Position numbers and translations under genes: made by a program
Assembly: GCA_964534765.1 (NCBI GenBank)
Contig: CAZHRJ010000001.1
Coordinates: 1-64,000, forward strand
Direction of reading: 5' to 3'
DNA from: CAZHRJ01 sp964534765
GTDB lineage: Bacteria; Lindowbacteria; 2-12-FULL-62-27
DNA: 64,000 bases
Notes under the pieces: generated by a model
The model's database searches: none
Told to the model about the DNA's origin: nothing
What the model saw: the letters and a program-made list of their open reading frames with translations, nothing else
Shown here: positions 1 through 8,960 of the stretch, piece by piece
How the letters are laid out: the number at the start of each line of letters is the position of its first letter
How positions within the stretch are numbered: the first letter of the stretch is position 1

Positions 1-1637
1 TCGGCGAGCCGGGCGGCGTGATCGCGGCCCAATCGATTGGCGAGCCCGGGAAGCAGTTGACCATGAGGACCTTTCACATCGGCGGCGTTGCGACGGGTGG
101 ATCGACCAACGAATTGATTCTCACCTACGATGTTCTCATCACCGAATTTCCGGAACGGACCATTGCCTGGAAGGAAGGCAAGGAGGAGCACCAGATCGTC
201 AGCCGGGACGGGCTGCTGGCGATTCGAAAAATCAAATCCTCGCTCGACACCCGGGAAGTCAAACCCAAGGCGTTTGACGGGCTCTGGGTAAAACGGGGAG
301 ACGTCATCGGCATTTCGAACGGCGGCAAGGGAGATGAAATCCGCTCGCCGGAAGACGGAGTGGTTTATCTTCGCGAAGGGAAAATCATGGTCCTGGGCGC
401 GGAGCAGTATTACGGGGTCAAGATCGGAACGAGACTGCGGGTGACCAAGGAATCGATCGCGCCCGCCGGCAGCATTATCGCCGAATTCGATCCGTACAAC
501 GACACCATTCTGACCGAATTCGGCGGCTCGGCGAGGCTCGAGGACGTGCTGGAGGGTCGAACGTCGAAAGTCATCGTTGACGAGTCGACGGGGCTCATGC
601 GAAACGAGATTATCGAGGACCGTGAAAAGCAGATGCAGCCCCGGGTGGTCATCGAGACTCCGGAACGTAAAAACGCGGTTGTCTATGATCTGCCCTATGG
701 CTGTATCATCGCGGTTTCGGACAAGCAGAAAATTCGCGCGGGGGACGTCCTGGCAAAAATTCCGCGCGAGTTGTCCAAGACCAAGGACATCACGGGAGGC
801 CTCCCGCGCGTGGAGGAATTGTTTGAAGCGCGGGGTAAGACCGCGCGGGACGCGTTTATTTCTCACATCGATGGGGTTGTGTCATTCGAAACAAAAAAGG
901 TGAAGGCGGGGTACCGCAAGGTTGTCGTCACCAACACGGAAACCGGTGTGAAAAAAGAGTACGACATTCCCATGGGCCGGTACCTCAAGGTCCGGGAATC
1001 GGATCTGGTCAAACAGGGCGAGCCTTTGACCGACGGGCCCGTCAATCCGCACGACATATTAAACGTCAAGGACTTGAAAGGCCTGATGCTGTATCTGGTG
1101 AACGAGGTTCAGGAGGTGTACCGCCGGCAGGGGGTTGACATCAACGACAAGCACATTGAGATCATCGTCCGGCAGATGCTGCGCAAAGTCGAGATCAAGG
1201 ATCAGGGAGACTCGGAGTTTTCCATCGGGAGCCTGATTGACCGGTTTGTGCTGAAGGAAGCCAACGAGCAGCTGATCCGGCAGGGGAAGAAACCGGCGTC
1301 CTTCACGCCCGTTTTGCTCGGCATCACCAAGGTCGCGCTGGAGACCGACAGTTTCATCTCCGCCGCGTCGTTCCAGGAGACCCGGCGGGTGCTTACCGAC
1401 GCGGCTACCAACGGTTCCGTGGACCGCCTGCGGGGTTTGAAAGAAAACGTGATCATCGGACATCTGATTCCGGCAGGAACCGGACTGAAACCTTATCGTT
1501 CGCAGATTACGACACCGGCGGCGGATTCCGAAAAAATCCTCGGACGGTTCGGCATCGAAAAAACGGCGGCGTCGGCCTCCGGCGAGCAGGCGCCCAGTCA
1601 GCCGGAACCCGAGCCGGAGCCTGTCACTGCCATTTGA
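1..1637 (+). CDS. rpoC: DNA-directed RNA polymerase subunit beta' (C-terminal part)
   Basis: This is the C-terminal part of the RNA polymerase catalytic subunit; the 5' end lies before the window, and the frame is open from base 3. The sequence AAQSIGEPG, then [11 protein letters not shown] near bases 24-85, is the start of the trigger loop. The invariant [15 protein letters not shown] follows only near base 790, so about 230 residues sit inside the trigger loop. In the family this is the position of the SI3 insertion of Gram-negative bacteria; Bacillus and Thermus have only a few residues there. Further conserved blocks are [42 protein letters not shown] and [17 protein letters not shown]. 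The tail is rich in Pro and Glu. The usual downstream rpsL-rpsG genes are absent; a tRNA and metX follow instead. Confidence 0.98.
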   Translation, partial: GEPGGVIAAQSIGEPGKQLTMRTFHIGGVATGGSTNELILTYDVLITEFPERTIAWKEGKEEHQIVSRDGLLAIRKIKSSLDTREVKPKAFDGLWVKRGDVIGISNGGKGDEIRSPEDGVVYLREGKIMVLGAEQYYGVKIGTRLRVTKESIAPAGSIIAEFDPYNDTILTEFGGSARLEDVLEGRTSKVIVDESTGLMRNEIIEDREKQMQPRVVIETPERKNAVVYDLPYGCIIAVSDKQKIRAGDVLAKIPRELSKTKDITGGLPRVEELFEARGKTARDAFISHIDGVVSFETKKVKAGYRKVVVTNTETGVKKEYDIPMGRYLKVRESDLVKQGEPLTDGPVNPHDILNVKDLKGLMLYLVNEVQEVYRRQGVDINDKHIEIIVRQMLRKVEIKDQGDSEFSIGSLIDRFVLKEANEQLIRQGKKPASFTPVLLGITKVALETDSFISAASFQETRRVLTDAATNGSVDRLRGLKENVIIGHLIPAGTGLKPYRSQITTPAADSEKILGRFGIEKTAASASGEQAPSQPEPEPEPVTAI

Positions 1638-1680
1638 CGATCCCGTGCCGGCCGTGACAGGGATATCCAGCGACCCGGAT

Positions 1681-1753
1681 GCCGGCGTAGCTCAGTCGGT
1701 AGAGCAACTCACTTGTAATGAGTAGGTCGTCGGTTCGATTCCGACCGCCGGCT
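1681..1753 (+). tRNA. tRNA-Thr (anticodon TGT)
   Basis: A complete cloverleaf can be folded by eye. The 7-bp acceptor stem pairs GCCGGCG (1681-1687) with CGCCGGC (1746-1752), with U1753 as discriminator. The anticodon stem pairs 1707-1711 with 1719-1723 around loop CTTGTAA, giving anticodon TGT at 1714-1716. The T arm is GTCGG-TTCGATT-CCGAC. CCA is not encoded. It lies 43 bases after rpoC and 27 bases before metX, so it may be co-transcribed with rpoC. Confidence 0.96.
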
Positions 1754-1780
1754 GATTGACTTCAGGAGATCATCTTCCCC

Positions 1781-2944
1781 ATGCAGGATCAGGATCTGGC
1801 CGTCGGAGCGGACGGCGCGGTCGGGCTTGTCTCTCCAAAATCACTCGTCACCCATCGGGCGCCAAACCTCCTGCGGCTTGATTCCGGCAGAAAACTGGGA
1901 CCCATCACCCAGGTCTACGAGACGTACGGAAAAATCAACCGGGCACGCGATAACGCGGTCCTCGTGTTTCACGCCCTCTCCGGCGACCATCACGCGGCCG
2001 GCCGGCACGGGCCGGATGACGACAAGCCCGGCTGGTGGGACAACATGATCGGGCCCGGGAAAGCGTTCGACACCGAGAGGGTCTTTGTCATCTGCGCCAA
2101 TGTCATTGGCGGATGCCGGGGATCCACAGGCCCGGCCAGCGTCAATCCCGCAACCGGCGCGCCCTACGGCGGAACATTTCCGGTTGTCACTCTGAGGGAC
2201 ATGATCCGCGCGCAGAAGGCGCTGATCGATCATCTGCGAATCAGGAATCTTCTTGCCGTAACCGGCAGTTCCATGGGCGGCATGATGGCGCTTCAATGGG
2301 CCATAGAATTTCCCCGATCCGTCCGATGCGTCATTCCCATAGCGACCGCCGCATACCAATCTCCCCAAAACATTGCGCTTCAGGAAGTCGGCCGGCGGGC
2401 GATCATGAGCGATTCGCGCTGGAATGGGGGGGATTACTACGGCGGCCCCGTGCCGGAGGGGGGCCTCAGCGTTGCGCGGATGATCGGACACATATCCTAT
2501 CTGAGCGACCGGACCATGTGGGATAAGTTCGGCCGGAGGCTCAGAAACGGCGGCGGGTCTCAACTGGCCTACCGGTTCATACCGGAATTTCAGGTGGAAA
2601 CCTATCTGCGGCATCAGGGGGAAGTTTTTGTCAAGCGGTTTGACGCCAACAGTTATCTCCATATCACAAAAGCCATCGATTATTTCGATTTGACCAAAGG
2701 CTCAAAAAGCCCAACCCTGGCCGCGCGGCTGCGGCCGGTCCGCGCCCGGTTCTTGATTTTGTCATTCACGTCCGACTGGCTCTATCCGGTCGAGCGATCG
2801 GTCGAGCTGACGGAGGCGCTGAAGGTATCGGGCAAAGTCGTGCGGCACGAGACGATCCAGTCGACGTACGGACACGACGCCTGTTTTCTGGAGGCCAATC
2901 GCATGAGTCCTCTGATCCGCGATTTTCTGGGAACCAACCGCTGA
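1781..2944 (+). CDS. metX: Homoserine O-acetyltransferase
   Basis: Acyl-CoA:homoserine O-acyltransferase of the alpha/beta-hydrolase fold (387 aa), the first committed step of methionine synthesis. The nucleophile elbow GSSMGGMMALQWA places the serine at about residue 164. The other triad residues are visible as TSDWLYP (Asp at about 332) and YGHDACFLE (His at about 365). The N-terminal ALSGDHHAAG and GPGKAFDTERVFVICANVIGG blocks are typical of MetX. The ATG is preceded by AGGAG about 13 bases upstream. Whether acetyl- or succinyl-CoA is the donor cannot be read from sequence, but the neighbouring metY points to O-acetylhomoserine. The next gene starts right after the stop, so this heads a four-gene operon. 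Confidence 0.95.
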   Translation: MQDQDLAVGADGAVGLVSPKSLVTHRAPNLLRLDSGRKLGPITQVYETYGKINRARDNAVLVFHALSGDHHAAGRHGPDDDKPGWWDNMIGPGKAFDTERVFVICANVIGGCRGSTGPASVNPATGAPYGGTFPVVTLRDMIRAQKALIDHLRIRNLLAVTGSSMGGMMALQWAIEFPRSVRCVIPIATAAYQSPQNIALQEVGRRAIMSDSRWNGGDYYGGPVPEGGLSVARMIGHISYLSDRTMWDKFGRRLRNGGGSQLAYRFIPEFQVETYLRHQGEVFVKRFDANSYLHITKAIDYFDLTKGSKSPTLAARLRPVRARFLILSFTSDWLYPVERSVELTEALKVSGKVVRHETIQSTYGHDACFLEANRMSPLIRDFLGTNR

Positions 2945-2945
2945 C

Positions 2946-3407
2946 ATGCCGCATCCGGCCGTCACTCTCATCCGATCCCGGGGGAAATTCACTTGGCGGG
3001 GAATTCCCACGCTGGTCTACAAACCGGCCGGAACAGGATTTAAAAAAATCATCCGCCGAGTCATTCTCGGTGAGCGGGAGCCGGATTTGCCCTTCCAGAT
3101 CAGATACTTCGAAATGCGCCGCGAAGGATACTCCAGTCTGGAATGTCATGATCACCGGCACGCGGTCGTGGTGATCCGCGGCCGGGGGAGGATATTTTTG
3201 AGGAACAAGCTGTACGCCCTCAAGCCGTTTGATTCGATTTATATCGGCAAGAATGTCGTCCATCAATTTTATCAGACCGGCCGGGAGCCATTTGGGTTTC
3301 TCTGTGTGGTTGCCGCCCGACGCGACCGTCCTCGGCTGGTATCCGGGCCGGAAGCGCGGCGGTTGCGGAAACGATATGCCATCGGGACTGCATTCCTGAA
3401 AACATGA
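2946..3407 (+). CDS. Cupin-domain protein in the methionine operon
   Basis: Small single-domain cupin (153 aa). The metal-binding motif 1 is visible as ECHDHRHAVVVIRGRG (about residues 58-76), and motif 2 as KPFDSIYIGKNVVHQFY. The His residues HDHRH and VVHQF are the likely metal ligands. It starts one base after the metX stop and ends overlapping the metY start by 4 bases, so it is translationally coupled between two methionine genes. The substrate is unknown. A role in sulfur transfer or metabolite sensing is only inferred from position. No signal peptide is seen, so it should be cytosolic. Confidence 0.85.
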   Translation: MPHPAVTLIRSRGKFTWRGIPTLVYKPAGTGFKKIIRRVILGEREPDLPFQIRYFEMRREGYSSLECHDHRHAVVVIRGRGRIFLRNKLYALKPFDSIYIGKNVVHQFYQTGREPFGFLCVVAARRDRPRLVSGPEARRLRKRYAIGTAFLKT

Positions 3408-4690
3408 CCACTCCCAAACGCCACTTCGGATTCGAAACCCGGATGCTCCACGCCGGGCACATTCCCGACTCCGCCACCGGATCGCGAGCCGTGCCGATTT
3501 ACCAGACCACCTCCTATGTCTTTGAAGACACCGACTACGCCGCGCAGCTCTTTGCGTTGAAGCAATACGGCAACATCTACACGCGCCTCATGAACCCGAC
3601 CACCGCTGTATTTGAGGAGCGACTGGCGTCTCTGGAAAACGCCACCGGATGCGTGGCCACTGCCAGCGGCCAGGCCGCCCAGTATCTAACCATCGCCACC
3701 CTGCTGGCCCCCGGTGACGAGATGGTCGCCTCGGCGCACCTCTACGGGGGAACCTACACCCAGTTTGTTCACACGTTTAAAAAGCTTTCGATCAAAGTCC
3801 ACTTTGTGGATCCATCGGACCCGGTGAATTTTGAGAAAGCCCTCACCCCGGCCACCCGGGCCTTGTACGGGGAGACGATCGGCAATCCCAAGGGGAGCAT
3901 TCTGGACATCGGGGCCGTGTCAGCCGTCGCGCGGGGCAGGCGGATACCGTTGATCGTCGACAATACGTTCGCGACGCCGTTTCTATGCCGGCCGATGGAT
4001 TTCGGGGCGGACATCGTTGTTCATTCGGCGACGAAGTTTATCGGCGGGCACGGCAATTCGATTGCCGGGGCCGTTCTGGAATCGGGGAAATTTGATTACA
4101 GCCGATATCCCGCCATCGCGGACCCGTCGGCGTCGTATCACGACTTGAAGTTTTATGAGACGTTCGGCCACTACGGATTCCTGATGAAACTCCGCGCGGA
4201 ATCCCTTCGCGACATCGGGCCGTGTCTGTCGCCATTCAACGCCTTTTTGCTCATCCAGGGCCTCGAAACCCTGTCATTGCGGATGGAGCGGCACGTATCG
4301 AACGCTCTTGCCGTCGCCCGATTTCTCAAGGACCATCCGCGGGTTGAGTGGGTCTCCTACGCGGGCCTCCCGGACAATCCGTTTCACGCCCTTGCCCAAA
4401 AATACACGCCCAAAGGCCCGGGCGCGGTGTTTTCGTTCGGAATAAAAGGCGGCCGGGCGGCGGGCAAGGCATTCATCGAGTCGCTGGAAATTTTCTCTCA
4501 TCTGGCCAACGTCGGCGACGCCAAAAGTCTCGTGATCCATCCGGCGTCGACCACCCACCAGCAACTGTCGGACGATGAGCTGGTCGCGTGCGGTGTCGGG
4601 CCGGAACTGATTCGACTTTCCGTCGGACTGGAAACGGTGGAGGATCTGATATGGGATCTGGACCAGGCCTTAGCTGCGACATCTCATTAA
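3404..4690 (+). CDS. metY: O-acetylhomoserine sulfhydrylase (aminocarboxypropyltransferase)
   Basis: PLP-dependent gamma-replacement enzyme of the Cys/Met metabolism family (428 aa). It converts O-acetylhomoserine and sulfide to homocysteine. The PLP lysine is in VVHSATKFIGGHG (Lys at about 211). YTRLMNPTTAVFEERLASLE and ATASGQAAQ near the N-terminus, and SLVIHPASTTHQQL and IRLSVGLETVEDL near the C-terminus, are family signatures; the insertion SYHDLKFYETFGHYGFLMKLRAE is typical of MetY rather than MetB. It overlaps the cupin gene by 4 bases. With metX it gives the direct-sulfhydrylation route to methionine. Confidence 0.95.
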   Translation: MTTPKRHFGFETRMLHAGHIPDSATGSRAVPIYQTTSYVFEDTDYAAQLFALKQYGNIYTRLMNPTTAVFEERLASLENATGCVATASGQAAQYLTIATLLAPGDEMVASAHLYGGTYTQFVHTFKKLSIKVHFVDPSDPVNFEKALTPATRALYGETIGNPKGSILDIGAVSAVARGRRIPLIVDNTFATPFLCRPMDFGADIVVHSATKFIGGHGNSIAGAVLESGKFDYSRYPAIADPSASYHDLKFYETFGHYGFLMKLRAESLRDIGPCLSPFNAFLLIQGLETLSLRMERHVSNALAVARFLKDHPRVEWVSYAGLPDNPFHALAQKYTPKGPGAVFSFGIKGGRAAGKAFIESLEIFSHLANVGDAKSLVIHPASTTHQQLSDDELVACGVGPELIRLSVGLETVEDLIWDLDQALAATSH

Positions 4691-5190
4691 ACTCGATCCT
4701 GCCCAAACACCTGCAGGACCGGTACCAGCATCCGGACCTGATTCGAAAGATTCTGGCCGAAAGCAAAACAATCGCCCTGGTCGGACTATCGTCCGACCGG
4801 CAGCGGCCGAGTTTCTTTGTGGCGTCCTACCTTCAATACGAAGGATACCGGATCATTCCGGTCAATCCGAAGGCGTCGACCATTCTTGGTGAAAAAGCGT
4901 ATCCGGATGTCCGATCGATCCCTGAACCGGTTGATCTGATCGATGTGTTCCGCCGGCCGGAGGAATGCGAGGACATTGTGCGGCAGGCGATCGAAAAAAA
5001 GGCGAAGGCTGTCTGGTTTCAGCTTCGAATTGTCAACGAATCCGCCGCGCGTCTGGCCGAAACGGCGGGTCTGCGGGTCGTCATGGACAAATGCGTGAAG
5101 ATGGAACACGGCCGATACAACGGCAGCCTCCACTGGGTCGGCATGAACACCGAAATCATCACCGCGCGCAAGGCCCGGCGGTTATACTGA
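4651..5190 (+). CDS. CoA-binding (YccU-type) protein
   Basis: Rossmann-fold CoA-binding domain protein (179 aa from this start). Visible signatures are KTIALVGLSSDRQRPS (dinucleotide/CoA-binding glycine region), GYRIIPVNPKA, VDLIDVFRRPEE, and a C-terminal CVKMEHGRY block. The ATG at 4651 has GGTGGAGG seven bases upstream and overlaps the end of metY by 40 bases; a start further upstream would overlap even more. Proteins of this family often sit beside or are fused to O-acetylhomoserine sulfhydrylases. The molecular role is not established. Its last bases overlap the convergent dehydrogenase gene by 9 bases. Confidence 0.85.
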   Translation: MGSGPGLSCDISLNSILPKHLQDRYQHPDLIRKILAESKTIALVGLSSDRQRPSFFVASYLQYEGYRIIPVNPKASTILGEKAYPDVRSIPEPVDLIDVFRRPEECEDIVRQAIEKKAKAVWFQLRIVNESAARLAETAGLRVVMDKCVKMEHGRYNGSLHWVGMNTEIITARKARRLY

Positions 5191-6237
5191 CGACGACCGT
5201 CGCCGGGAATGTCCCACGAGACCCGGATAAATCGCCGCCTTCAGGATGTGTTTCCCCTTGTAGGTTTCCCACAGGGCCCGGCCGACACCATCGAGGCCGT
5301 ATCGATGGGTGATCAGCCCCTTTGTCCGGATTTTTCCTGCCGCCAGAAGTTTGAGAGCGTCCCGCGTGTCCGCGGAATCACAGGAGTAGCTCGTCGTGAC
5401 CGACTGTTCTTTGAAATAGAGATCATGAAAATTCGGCCGGATGCGGGCGTCCGGCGGCATGGGCGCGAACAGCTGGATGGTGGCGCCCGGCGCGGCGGCT
5501 TGAAATCCCCACGCCAGAGCTTCCACGTTGGGCGGGCCAACCATGACGCAGTCCGCGCCCCGGCCGGCGGTCTCACGCCGCAGGCGGCCAAGATCGGGTT
5601 TAAAGGCCGCGGTGGCGCCGACCCTCAGAGCCGCGCGAAGGCGGTCGGCTTTCAGATCGCACGCGAGGATCTTGCCGGCGCCGGCCAGTTTCGCTGATTG
5701 AATATTCAAAAGCCCCATGATCCCCGTCCCGATGATGAGGACGGTGTCCCCTTTTTTCAGGTGAAGCCGTTTCACGGCGTGAATACTGCAGGCCAGGGGC
5801 TCGATCAGTACCGCGTCCTCGTCCGGCACGGCGGGCGGAATTTTGAGCGTATCCTTTTGGAGGTTAAGCCGTGGAATGCGGACGTACTCGGCGAAACCGC
5901 CGGGATCGAGCCGCGTTTGATGAAACTCGCCGCAGAGCGTTGGATGACCGCGCCGGCAATCCACACATCGGCCGCAGGACGTGTGGTGATGGAAAAACAC
6001 GCGATCGCCGATTCGGAACGGCGGCGAGCCGCGGCCCCGAATCAGCCGCACAATCGTTCCCACCGGCTCATGGCCGAGAACGGCCGGACACTTCTGATTG
6101 ACATACCACGGCATCGCCTCTCCCGTGCAGACACCGCAAACTCGGACCCTGACCAGCGCCTCTCCCGGACCGATCCGGGGCTCCGGGATTTCCTCGACGC
6201 GGACATCCGTGAACGAATAACACCGCGCGACCCTCAC
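5182..6237 (-). CDS. Zinc-dependent medium-chain alcohol/polyol dehydrogenase
   Basis: MDR-superfamily dehydrogenase (351 aa). The catalytic zinc region CGVCTGE and GHEP are present, as is the structural-zinc loop with four Cys (CGRCVDCRRGHPTLC). The Rossmann motif is VLIIGTGIMGLL. The substrate is unknown; sorbitol-, threonine- or alcohol-dehydrogenase activities are all possible. It overlaps the next upstream gene, another MDR dehydrogenase, by 4 bases (6234-6237), so the two are translationally coupled. With the lipid kinase and class II aldolase it forms a four-gene minus-strand unit, perhaps for oxidation and cleavage of a sugar or polyol phosphate (inference). Confidence 0.9.
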   Translation of the reverse strand: MRVARCYSFTDVRVEEIPEPRIGPGEALVRVRVCGVCTGEAMPWYVNQKCPAVLGHEPVGTIVRLIRGRGSPPFRIGDRVFFHHHTSCGRCVDCRRGHPTLCGEFHQTRLDPGGFAEYVRIPRLNLQKDTLKIPPAVPDEDAVLIEPLACSIHAVKRLHLKKGDTVLIIGTGIMGLLNIQSAKLAGAGKILACDLKADRLRAALRVGATAAFKPDLGRLRRETAGRGADCVMVGPPNVEALAWGFQAAAPGATIQLFAPMPPDARIRPNFHDLYFKEQSVTTSYSCDSADTRDALKLLAAGKIRTKGLITHRYGLDGVGRALWETYKGKHILKAAIYPGLVGHSRRRSSSV

Positions 6238-7271
6238 GGAATAAACGCCACCTTCAAATAGTCCTTGCGCCCCCGGGCCGAAAAATACTTCGGAATTTCC
6301 GACAGCGGCACCCGATCCGAAATAAGGTCGACCGCGGGAACGACTCCGGATTCAAGCAGGTCCAGCGCCTGTCGGACGTCGGGCGGAGCGAAATGGAATG
6401 TGCCGTAGACTGTGAGATTCCCATAATGAATGATCCCGGGATCGATCGGCACACGCTCATCCGGCGGGCAGCCTCCAAACAGCAAAATCCTGCCGCCGGG
6501 CCGCACGGCGGCAAGGGCTTTTTCCCATACGACGCCTCTGCCCACGCCCTCGATCACCACATCTGGACCGTGAGGAGGAAAGGCGGATTTGAGAGACTCT
6601 GGCGAAACTGTTGCGTCAAAAGTGAGATGAGCGCCGAGGCGCGCAGCCGCGTTCAGCCGGGCCGGATATTTTCCAACAACGCCGATTGAGCGGGCCTTGC
6701 GGTGCCGGGCCAGGCACGTCATCATGAGACCGATCGGTCCGTCACCCAGAATCAGCACCGATTCTCCTTCCGACACATCCACCACATTCATGCCATGCAC
6801 GCAACACGCCAGGGGCTCCATCAAGGCCCCCGCGTCGAAGGACATCGATGCTGGCAGCGGCAGGCAATTCTGGGCGTGCACATGGGGCGGAATTTTGATG
6901 TACTGCGCGTACGCGCCGTAAGCCATCCGGTCGGTCAAGCTGTCGCAGAGGTTTGGCTGCTGTTTGGAACAGAAAAAACACCGGCCGCAAGGGCCCGTAT
7001 GGACACAGGCTACCCGGTCGCCCACTGAAAATCCTCTGACCGATTTTCCCACGCGGGCGATCTCTCCTGAAAACTCGTGACCCAGCGGCCCCGGAATTTT
7101 GATCTTTGGATGTCCCCTCAGATACGCCTTCTGGTCTGTTCCACAGGTCAGGGCCGACCGGACGCGAATCAGAAGATCGTCGTCCGAAATCTCCGGGACG
7201 GGCGCGTCTTCGACACGGAGATCCAGAGGCGCCCGCAGGATCGCCGCTCGCATCCAACTGGCGGCGGTCAT
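6234..7271 (-). CDS. Zinc-dependent medium-chain dehydrogenase (threonine/sorbitol dehydrogenase-like)
   Basis: Second MDR dehydrogenase (345 aa), clearly a diverged relative of its neighbour. Catalytic zinc residues are in ALTCGTDQKAY and GPLGHEFSGEI; the structural-zinc Cys cluster is CGRCFFCSKQQPNLC. The nucleotide-binding turn is VLILGDGPIGLM, and GRILLFGG follows in the C-terminal domain. It overlaps the lipid-kinase gene by 4 bases at its start and the other dehydrogenase by 4 bases at its end. Two distinct MDR enzymes side by side suggest two successive oxidations, or two stereo-specificities of one pathway. Confidence 0.9.
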   Translation of the reverse strand: MTAASWMRAAILRAPLDLRVEDAPVPEISDDDLLIRVRSALTCGTDQKAYLRGHPKIKIPGPLGHEFSGEIARVGKSVRGFSVGDRVACVHTGPCGRCFFCSKQQPNLCDSLTDRMAYGAYAQYIKIPPHVHAQNCLPLPASMSFDAGALMEPLACCVHGMNVVDVSEGESVLILGDGPIGLMMTCLARHRKARSIGVVGKYPARLNAAARLGAHLTFDATVSPESLKSAFPPHGPDVVIEGVGRGVVWEKALAAVRPGGRILLFGGCPPDERVPIDPGIIHYGNLTVYGTFHFAPPDVRQALDLLESGVVPAVDLISDRVPLSEIPKYFSARGRKDYLKVAFIP

Positions 7272-8185
7272 TGGGGTGGCGTGGATCGCGGGACGAGGAC
7301 GTGCAGGGATTTAGGCAGGATCGTGAGCTTCACCGGCAGTTTCGCGACGCAATCCCCGTCGGACTGGACCGGCCACGCGTGGGATACGCCGGAAGCGCGA
7401 ATGGTGACGGTATGGGTACGAAGATATTCGACGTAAGCCAGCCGGACGTGGCTGCCGGATGAGATAGAGAGAAAAAATCGAAGGCTGGCGATCCGGCCGG
7501 ATTTTTTGACGAGGATGACATCAAACCGGCCGTCATCGATCTTGGCCTTGGGCGCCATCGGGCTCGACCCGCCATACATCCGGGCGTTCTGGACAAAGAC
7601 CTGATACGCCACCCGGTCAATCCCATGCTCATCCGTGACCGACATCCGGCACGGCCGGCGCGCGAGCCAGATCAGGATCCCGCGCAGAACATAAGCCCAT
7701 TTTCCGAGTCGGCGTTTCAAACCGGGTCCGACCGTTCGGACCGCTTCGGCGTCAATTCCGCAGCTGGCCATCAGGAGGAATTTCATATCCCCCCCCTGTG
7801 TGTTTTCCCCCTCGGCCAACTGCCCGACATCGATGCTGACTCTCCCGCCGGCCATCAGGGCCGATACCGCGTCGGCCGGGTCGGCCGGGATGGACATCTC
7901 ACGGCAAAAAACATTCACTGTCCCGCCCGGAAGGGGACAGAGCATGGTGTCGGTGTAGGTCAGGGCCTGGGCGGCCGCGGCCAGTGTGCCGTCGCCTCCG
8001 AGAACCCAGAGACGGTCCACGCGGGACGCGGCGGCCTTCAGTGACACATCGATGATTTCCGGAATGGTCGCAACCAAATGTTCTTCGCAGGCCACCTGGT
8101 GCTGCGTCAACCGTCTCCGAACCCTGTCCATCCGGTCAGGGGCGCAACCTGCGGCGGACGAGGTGTTAAGGATCAGCCAATCCAT
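7268..8185 (-). CDS. Diacylglycerol kinase family lipid kinase (YegS/BmrU type)
   Basis: Lipid/sphingosine kinase fold protein (305 aa). The ATP-binding signature LGGDGTLAAAAQAL lies at residues 62-75, followed by LPGGTVNVFCREM, which corresponds to the GTxND region of DgkB/YegS. The C-terminal half is a beta-rich lipid-binding domain with DDGRFDVILVKK. Family members phosphorylate diacylglycerol or related lipids using ATP and Mg2+ at the membrane. It overlaps the downstream dehydrogenase by 4 bases. The exact lipid is not predictable. Confidence 0.88.
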   Translation of the reverse strand: MDWLILNTSSAAGCAPDRMDRVRRRLTQHQVACEEHLVATIPEIIDVSLKAAASRVDRLWVLGGDGTLAAAAQALTYTDTMLCPLPGGTVNVFCREMSIPADPADAVSALMAGGRVSIDVGQLAEGENTQGGDMKFLLMASCGIDAEAVRTVGPGLKRRLGKWAYVLRGILIWLARRPCRMSVTDEHGIDRVAYQVFVQNARMYGGSSPMAPKAKIDDGRFDVILVKKSGRIASLRFFLSISSGSHVRLAYVEYLRTHTVTIRASGVSHAWPVQSDGDCVAKLPVKLTILPKSLHVLVPRSTPPQ

Positions 8186-8194
8186 ACCGGTCCG

Positions 8195-8914
8195 TTATGA
8201 CTTCGGTTGAATTTCCCGTCGGGCGGGGGCAGGTTTTCGATCGGATAATTTAGCGTGTGACGAATGGGACAAACGGGGTTTGGCGCGCTGCCGTATGTCC
8301 TGCTGCCTCGACCGGATGATCTCGCGATACCGGAAAGGGGAGAGGTTCCGAAGGAGGTAGGCCATCTGGCACGCGCGTTCGAGCGTGGTGGTCCAGTGGA
8401 GACCTTCTTCGAGATTTTCTCCGGCAGCGAAACTGCCGTGTCCCCGGATAACGGCGATGTGGGATCCGCGGGCGAACGCATCGGCCAGGAGTTTTCCCGT
8501 CTCCGCCGATCCTGAGACTTCTTTGGGTTTCAGTACCGGGATTTCTCCCAGAAAGAGAAAGGCCTCATTGTCGACCGGATAAATCACGTCTTCCACCAGC
8601 GAGAAGACAATCGTGTGGGGCGGATGGGCGTGCAGAATGGCCTTGGCTCCGGTATTCAAATAAATCTGTCGATGCATCGGCAGTTCCACCGACGCGATGC
8701 CCTGGACGTCCTCGGACAGCGGAACGACGATGATGTCCGATTCGACCAGCCGGTCCAGACGCGACCCGGTCCGCGTAATGAAAATATCCGCGTCTCCCCG
8801 GATGCTGATATTTCCGGAATGGCTCGTGTTGATTCCCATCTGAAGCAACTTTTCGCCGGCGTCCTGAATCTGCCGGTAGGCGGTCTCACGCATCATGGAC
8901 ATACTGCCCCACAT
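8195..8914 (-). CDS. Class II aldolase/adducin family protein
   Basis: Zinc-dependent aldolase-fold protein (239 aa), related to L-fuculose-1-phosphate and L-ribulose-5-phosphate enzymes. SHSGNISIRG (substrate phosphate region), SVELPMH (catalytic Glu at about 77), LHAHPPH (zinc His at about 95 and 97) and VIRGHGSFAAG (third His) are all present. The last 35 residues are basic and low-complexity (RQQDIRQRAKPRLSHSS). The start is uncertain: ATG codons at 8914, 8902, 8896 and 8893 are all in frame, and none has a strong ribosome-binding site. It is the first gene of the minus-strand group ending at 5182. Confidence 0.87.
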   Translation of the reverse strand: MWGSMSMMRETAYRQIQDAGEKLLQMGINTSHSGNISIRGDADIFITRTGSRLDRLVESDIIVVPLSEDVQGIASVELPMHRQIYLNTGAKAILHAHPPHTIVFSLVEDVIYPVDNEAFLFLGEIPVLKPKEVSGSAETGKLLADAFARGSHIAVIRGHGSFAAGENLEEGLHWTTTLERACQMAYLLRNLSPFRYREIIRSRQQDIRQRAKPRLSHSSHAKLSDRKPAPARREIQPKS

Positions 8915-8960
8915 TAAACCCCCGGACCGGCCTATCCCGCAAGGGGGGGAGGGGATATTT

